Source: Geopsychrobacter electrodiphilus DSM 16401 | Lineage (GTDB): Bacteria > Desulfobacterota > Desulfuromonadia > Desulfuromonadales > Geopsychrobacteraceae | Assembly (NCBI RefSeq): GCF_000384395.1 | Contig: NZ_ARWE01000001.1 | Location: forward strand, 1,302,001-1,366,000 | Length of the DNA stretch: 64,000 bases | Direction of reading: 5' to 3' | In this document: in pieces, positions 63,000 to 64,000 of the stretch | Numbering within the stretch: the first letter of the stretch is position 1 | Layout: each line of letters begins with the position of its first letter | Notes under the pieces: generated by a model | What the model was told of the DNA's origin: nothing | What the model saw: only the letters and a program-made list of their open reading frames with translations | Databases searched by the model: none | Made by a program: the position numbers and the translations under genes

Positions 63000-63380
63000 A
63001 TGGAAATTACCCAGGTCATAACAGATCAGGCTCCGGCAGCTATCGGCCCTTACTCTCAGGCGATCAGGGCCGGCAACCTGTTGTTTTGTTCAGGGCAGAT
63101 TCCGTTGCTGCCTGATGGCTCAGTAGTCGAGGGAGGGATTCGTGAGCAGACGCTGCAGGTGATGAAGAATCTCAGGGCCCTGGTTGATGCGGCCGGTGCG
63201 GATTTGAGCCGGGTTGTCAAGACGACCATTTATTTGGCCGATCTGGGAGATTTCGCCGTGGTTAATGAAATTTATGCGGAGAGTTTCACCGCTCATCCGC
63301 CAGCGCGGGCGACAGTTCAGGTGGCTGGTTTGCCTAAGGGTGTGCGTATCGAGATCGATGCGATTGCAATGTTTGCCTGA
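63000..63380 (+). CDS. ridA: RidA family reactive-intermediate deaminase
   Basis: 126 residues. It hydrolyses 2-aminoacrylate and related enamine/imine intermediates. Starts MEITQVITDQAPAAIGPYSQAIRAG; ends with the conserved HPPARATVQVAGLPKGVRIE that carries the active-site arginine (R in ARATVQ). AAAGGAGA lies eight bases before the ATG. A bidirectional terminator follows. Confidence 0.95.
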   Translation: MEITQVITDQAPAAIGPYSQAIRAGNLLFCSGQIPLLPDGSVVEGGIREQTLQVMKNLRALVDAAGADLSRVVKTTIYLADLGDFAVVNEIYAESFTAHPPARATVQVAGLPKGVRIEIDAIAMFA

Positions 63381-63425
63381 GTTGCCCGCTACAGGTCCAA
63401 GCTGTATATTTTGAAAAACCACATC

Positions 63426-63461
63426 AAAAAGGGATGGCGCCATAGGGTGCCATCCCTTTTT
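63426..63461. terminator. Bidirectional terminator between ridA and rpmB
   Basis: AAAAAGGGATGGC (63426-63438) pairs perfectly with GCCATCCCTTTTT (63449-63461), 13 bp. The A-tract on one side and T-tract on the other suit both converging genes. Confidence 0.93.
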
Positions 63462-63486
63462 GATAAACTGGTGTAACAGGTATGCG

Positions 63487-63678
63487 TCAGATTGCTTTTT
63501 GGACTTTTTCAGCGCGGATACAGCGTGTGCAGACCTTCATCGCACGAACGACTCCGTTTTGAACGCCCCGGACTTTTTGCAAGTTCGGATTCCAGACAGC
63601 CCTGGTTTTGTTGTGTGCGTGACTGACATTATTACCGGTAATGGGTTTCTTCCCACAAATTTCACATACTTTGGCCAT
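63487..63678 (-). CDS. rpmB: 50S ribosomal protein L28
   Basis: 63 residues: [20 protein letters not shown], then [14 protein letters not shown] and [13 protein letters not shown]. The two CxxC pairs (CEIC, CTRC) mark the zinc-binding C+ form. GGAG is eight bases before the ATG. No rpmG accompanies it. Confidence 0.97.
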   Translation of the reverse strand: MAKVCEICGKKPITGNNVSHAHNKTRAVWNPNLQKVRGVQNGVVRAMKVCTRCIRAEKVQKAI

Positions 63679-63712
63679 CGGTCTGACTCCTTCACAAATT
63701 TAAGAACGCGCA

Positions 63713-63742
63713 TTCATAGCACACTCAGGTTACGAATGTAAA
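63713..63742 (-). promoter_or_regulatory. Candidate promoter for rpmB
   Basis: On the minus strand, TTTACA (63742-63737), an 18-base spacer and TATGAA (63718-63713), 34 bases before the rpmB start. Confidence 0.45.
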
Positions 63743-63751
63743 TAAGTTATT

Positions 63752-64000
63752 TCAGTAAAGATCTTCTTCGCTGAGGATCTTGAACCCTTGTTGTTGCAGT
63801 AAGGCGCAGGTGATTCCTGTCCCTTTGACCAGTTGACCGTTGCGGTGAATCTGACGGCTGCCGCAAGAGGGACTGCGTTGTTTGAGGATCGCAGTCTTGC
63901 AACGGCAGAGATGAGCGATGCGCACAGTTTCTTCAGCACCCCGTAAAAACAGCTCCGTAGGGTTTTGGCCGGTTTCATCGGTCAGCTGTGCTTTCCCCTG
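63752..64000 (-). CDS. DUF523 family protein (TudS-like), cut by the window end
   Basis: 82 residues of an ORF on the minus strand, open at the right edge, so the start lies outside the window. The C-terminal half of DUF523 is recognisable: ILKQRSPSCGSRQIHRNG with the conserved SPSCG cysteine, GTGITCALLQQQGFKIL and a final SEEDLY. Members carry a [4Fe-4S] cluster; some remove sulfur from 2-thiouracil. It lies 73 bp from rpmB on the same strand but upstream of it. Confidence 0.85.
   Translation of the reverse strand, partial: QGKAQLTDETGQNPTELFLRGAEETVRIAHLCRCKTAILKQRSPSCGSRQIHRNGQLVKGTGITCALLQQQGFKILSEEDLY

Noticed and set aside
63730-63978. 82-residue minus-strand frame starting with ATG at 63978
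   Set aside because: It overlaps the true DUF523 coding frame in another register and shows no family motifs.
1-64000. tRNA or rRNA genes
   Set aside because: No tRNA-like GGTTCGANTCC arm or rRNA signature was seen in the intergenic gaps.

Overview
The window looks like chromosome from a Gram-negative, metal- or sulfur-respiring bacterium of the Desulfuromonadales/Geobacterales type (Desulfobacterota). This is an inference from three features: two large periplasmic or extracellular cytochromes with 26 and 16 CXXCH haem sites in doubled-CXXCH arrangement; a full lipid A / inner-core LPS operon of the bamA-skp-lpxD-fabZ-lpxA-lpxB-msbA-waaA-lpxK-waaF type; and dispersed CCCCTCA-like heptanucleotide repeats. 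No 16S rRNA or tRNA gene is present to fix the taxonomy.

Layout. 1-10063: a co-directional electron-transfer cluster. It holds a 5'-truncated repeat protein, a parvulin-type PPIase, 26-haem and 16-haem cytochromes, an NHL beta-propeller, a 5-haem membrane-anchored cytochrome and a two-TM HAMP-like protein. 10099-11586 (minus): a dCACHE-like sensor with a degenerate GGDEF domain. 11934-13504: a patatin phospholipase and, convergent to it, YceH. 13757-17194: lysS and the LolCE/LolD lipoprotein-release transporter. 17267-29541: outer-membrane assembly and lipid A synthesis, a tightly overlapping operon with a good promoter at 17196-17224. 29629-40596: LPS core and ligase genes (GT4 and GT9 glycosyltransferases, WaaL, Kdo kinase KdkA) and the ADP-heptose pathway (gmhA, hldE, gmhB) with one unassigned gene inside it. 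40733-41026: a secreted ComEA-like helix-hairpin-helix protein, followed by a strong terminator.

41100-58876 is the O-antigen/exopolysaccharide region. It has a decayed ORF that may be a Wzz-type remnant, rmlBDAC for dTDP-L-rhamnose, a complete pseudaminic acid set (pseB, C, F, G, H, I), a Wzx-like flippase, several glycosyltransferases, a nucleotide-sugar epimerase and a polyprenyl-phosphate sugar-phosphotransferase. 59020-62973 is the housekeeping group yicC-gmk-rpoZ-rel. ridA follows, then rpmB and a DUF523 gene cut by the window end, both on the minus strand.

How it fits together. Most of the window builds the cell surface: BamA/Skp fold outer-membrane proteins, Lpx/MsbA/WaaA/KdkA/WaaF make and flip the Kdo-heptose lipid A, Gmh/Hld supply heptose, and Rml plus Pse supply rhamnose and pseudaminic acid for a ligated or exported glycan. 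The first 10 kb encodes a separate multihaem respiratory module.

Points that deserve a second look: in-frame heptanucleotide repeats in three sugar genes (one perfect and potentially slippable); an LpxK-Trm112 fusion with its own internal ribosome binding site; a Rel protein whose (p)ppGpp hydrolase motifs are destroyed, just behind a strong terminator; a GGDEF domain reading EGEAF; a conserved-looking unknown gene in the heptose operon; and the repeat protein, PPIase and NHL genes that accompany the cytochromes.
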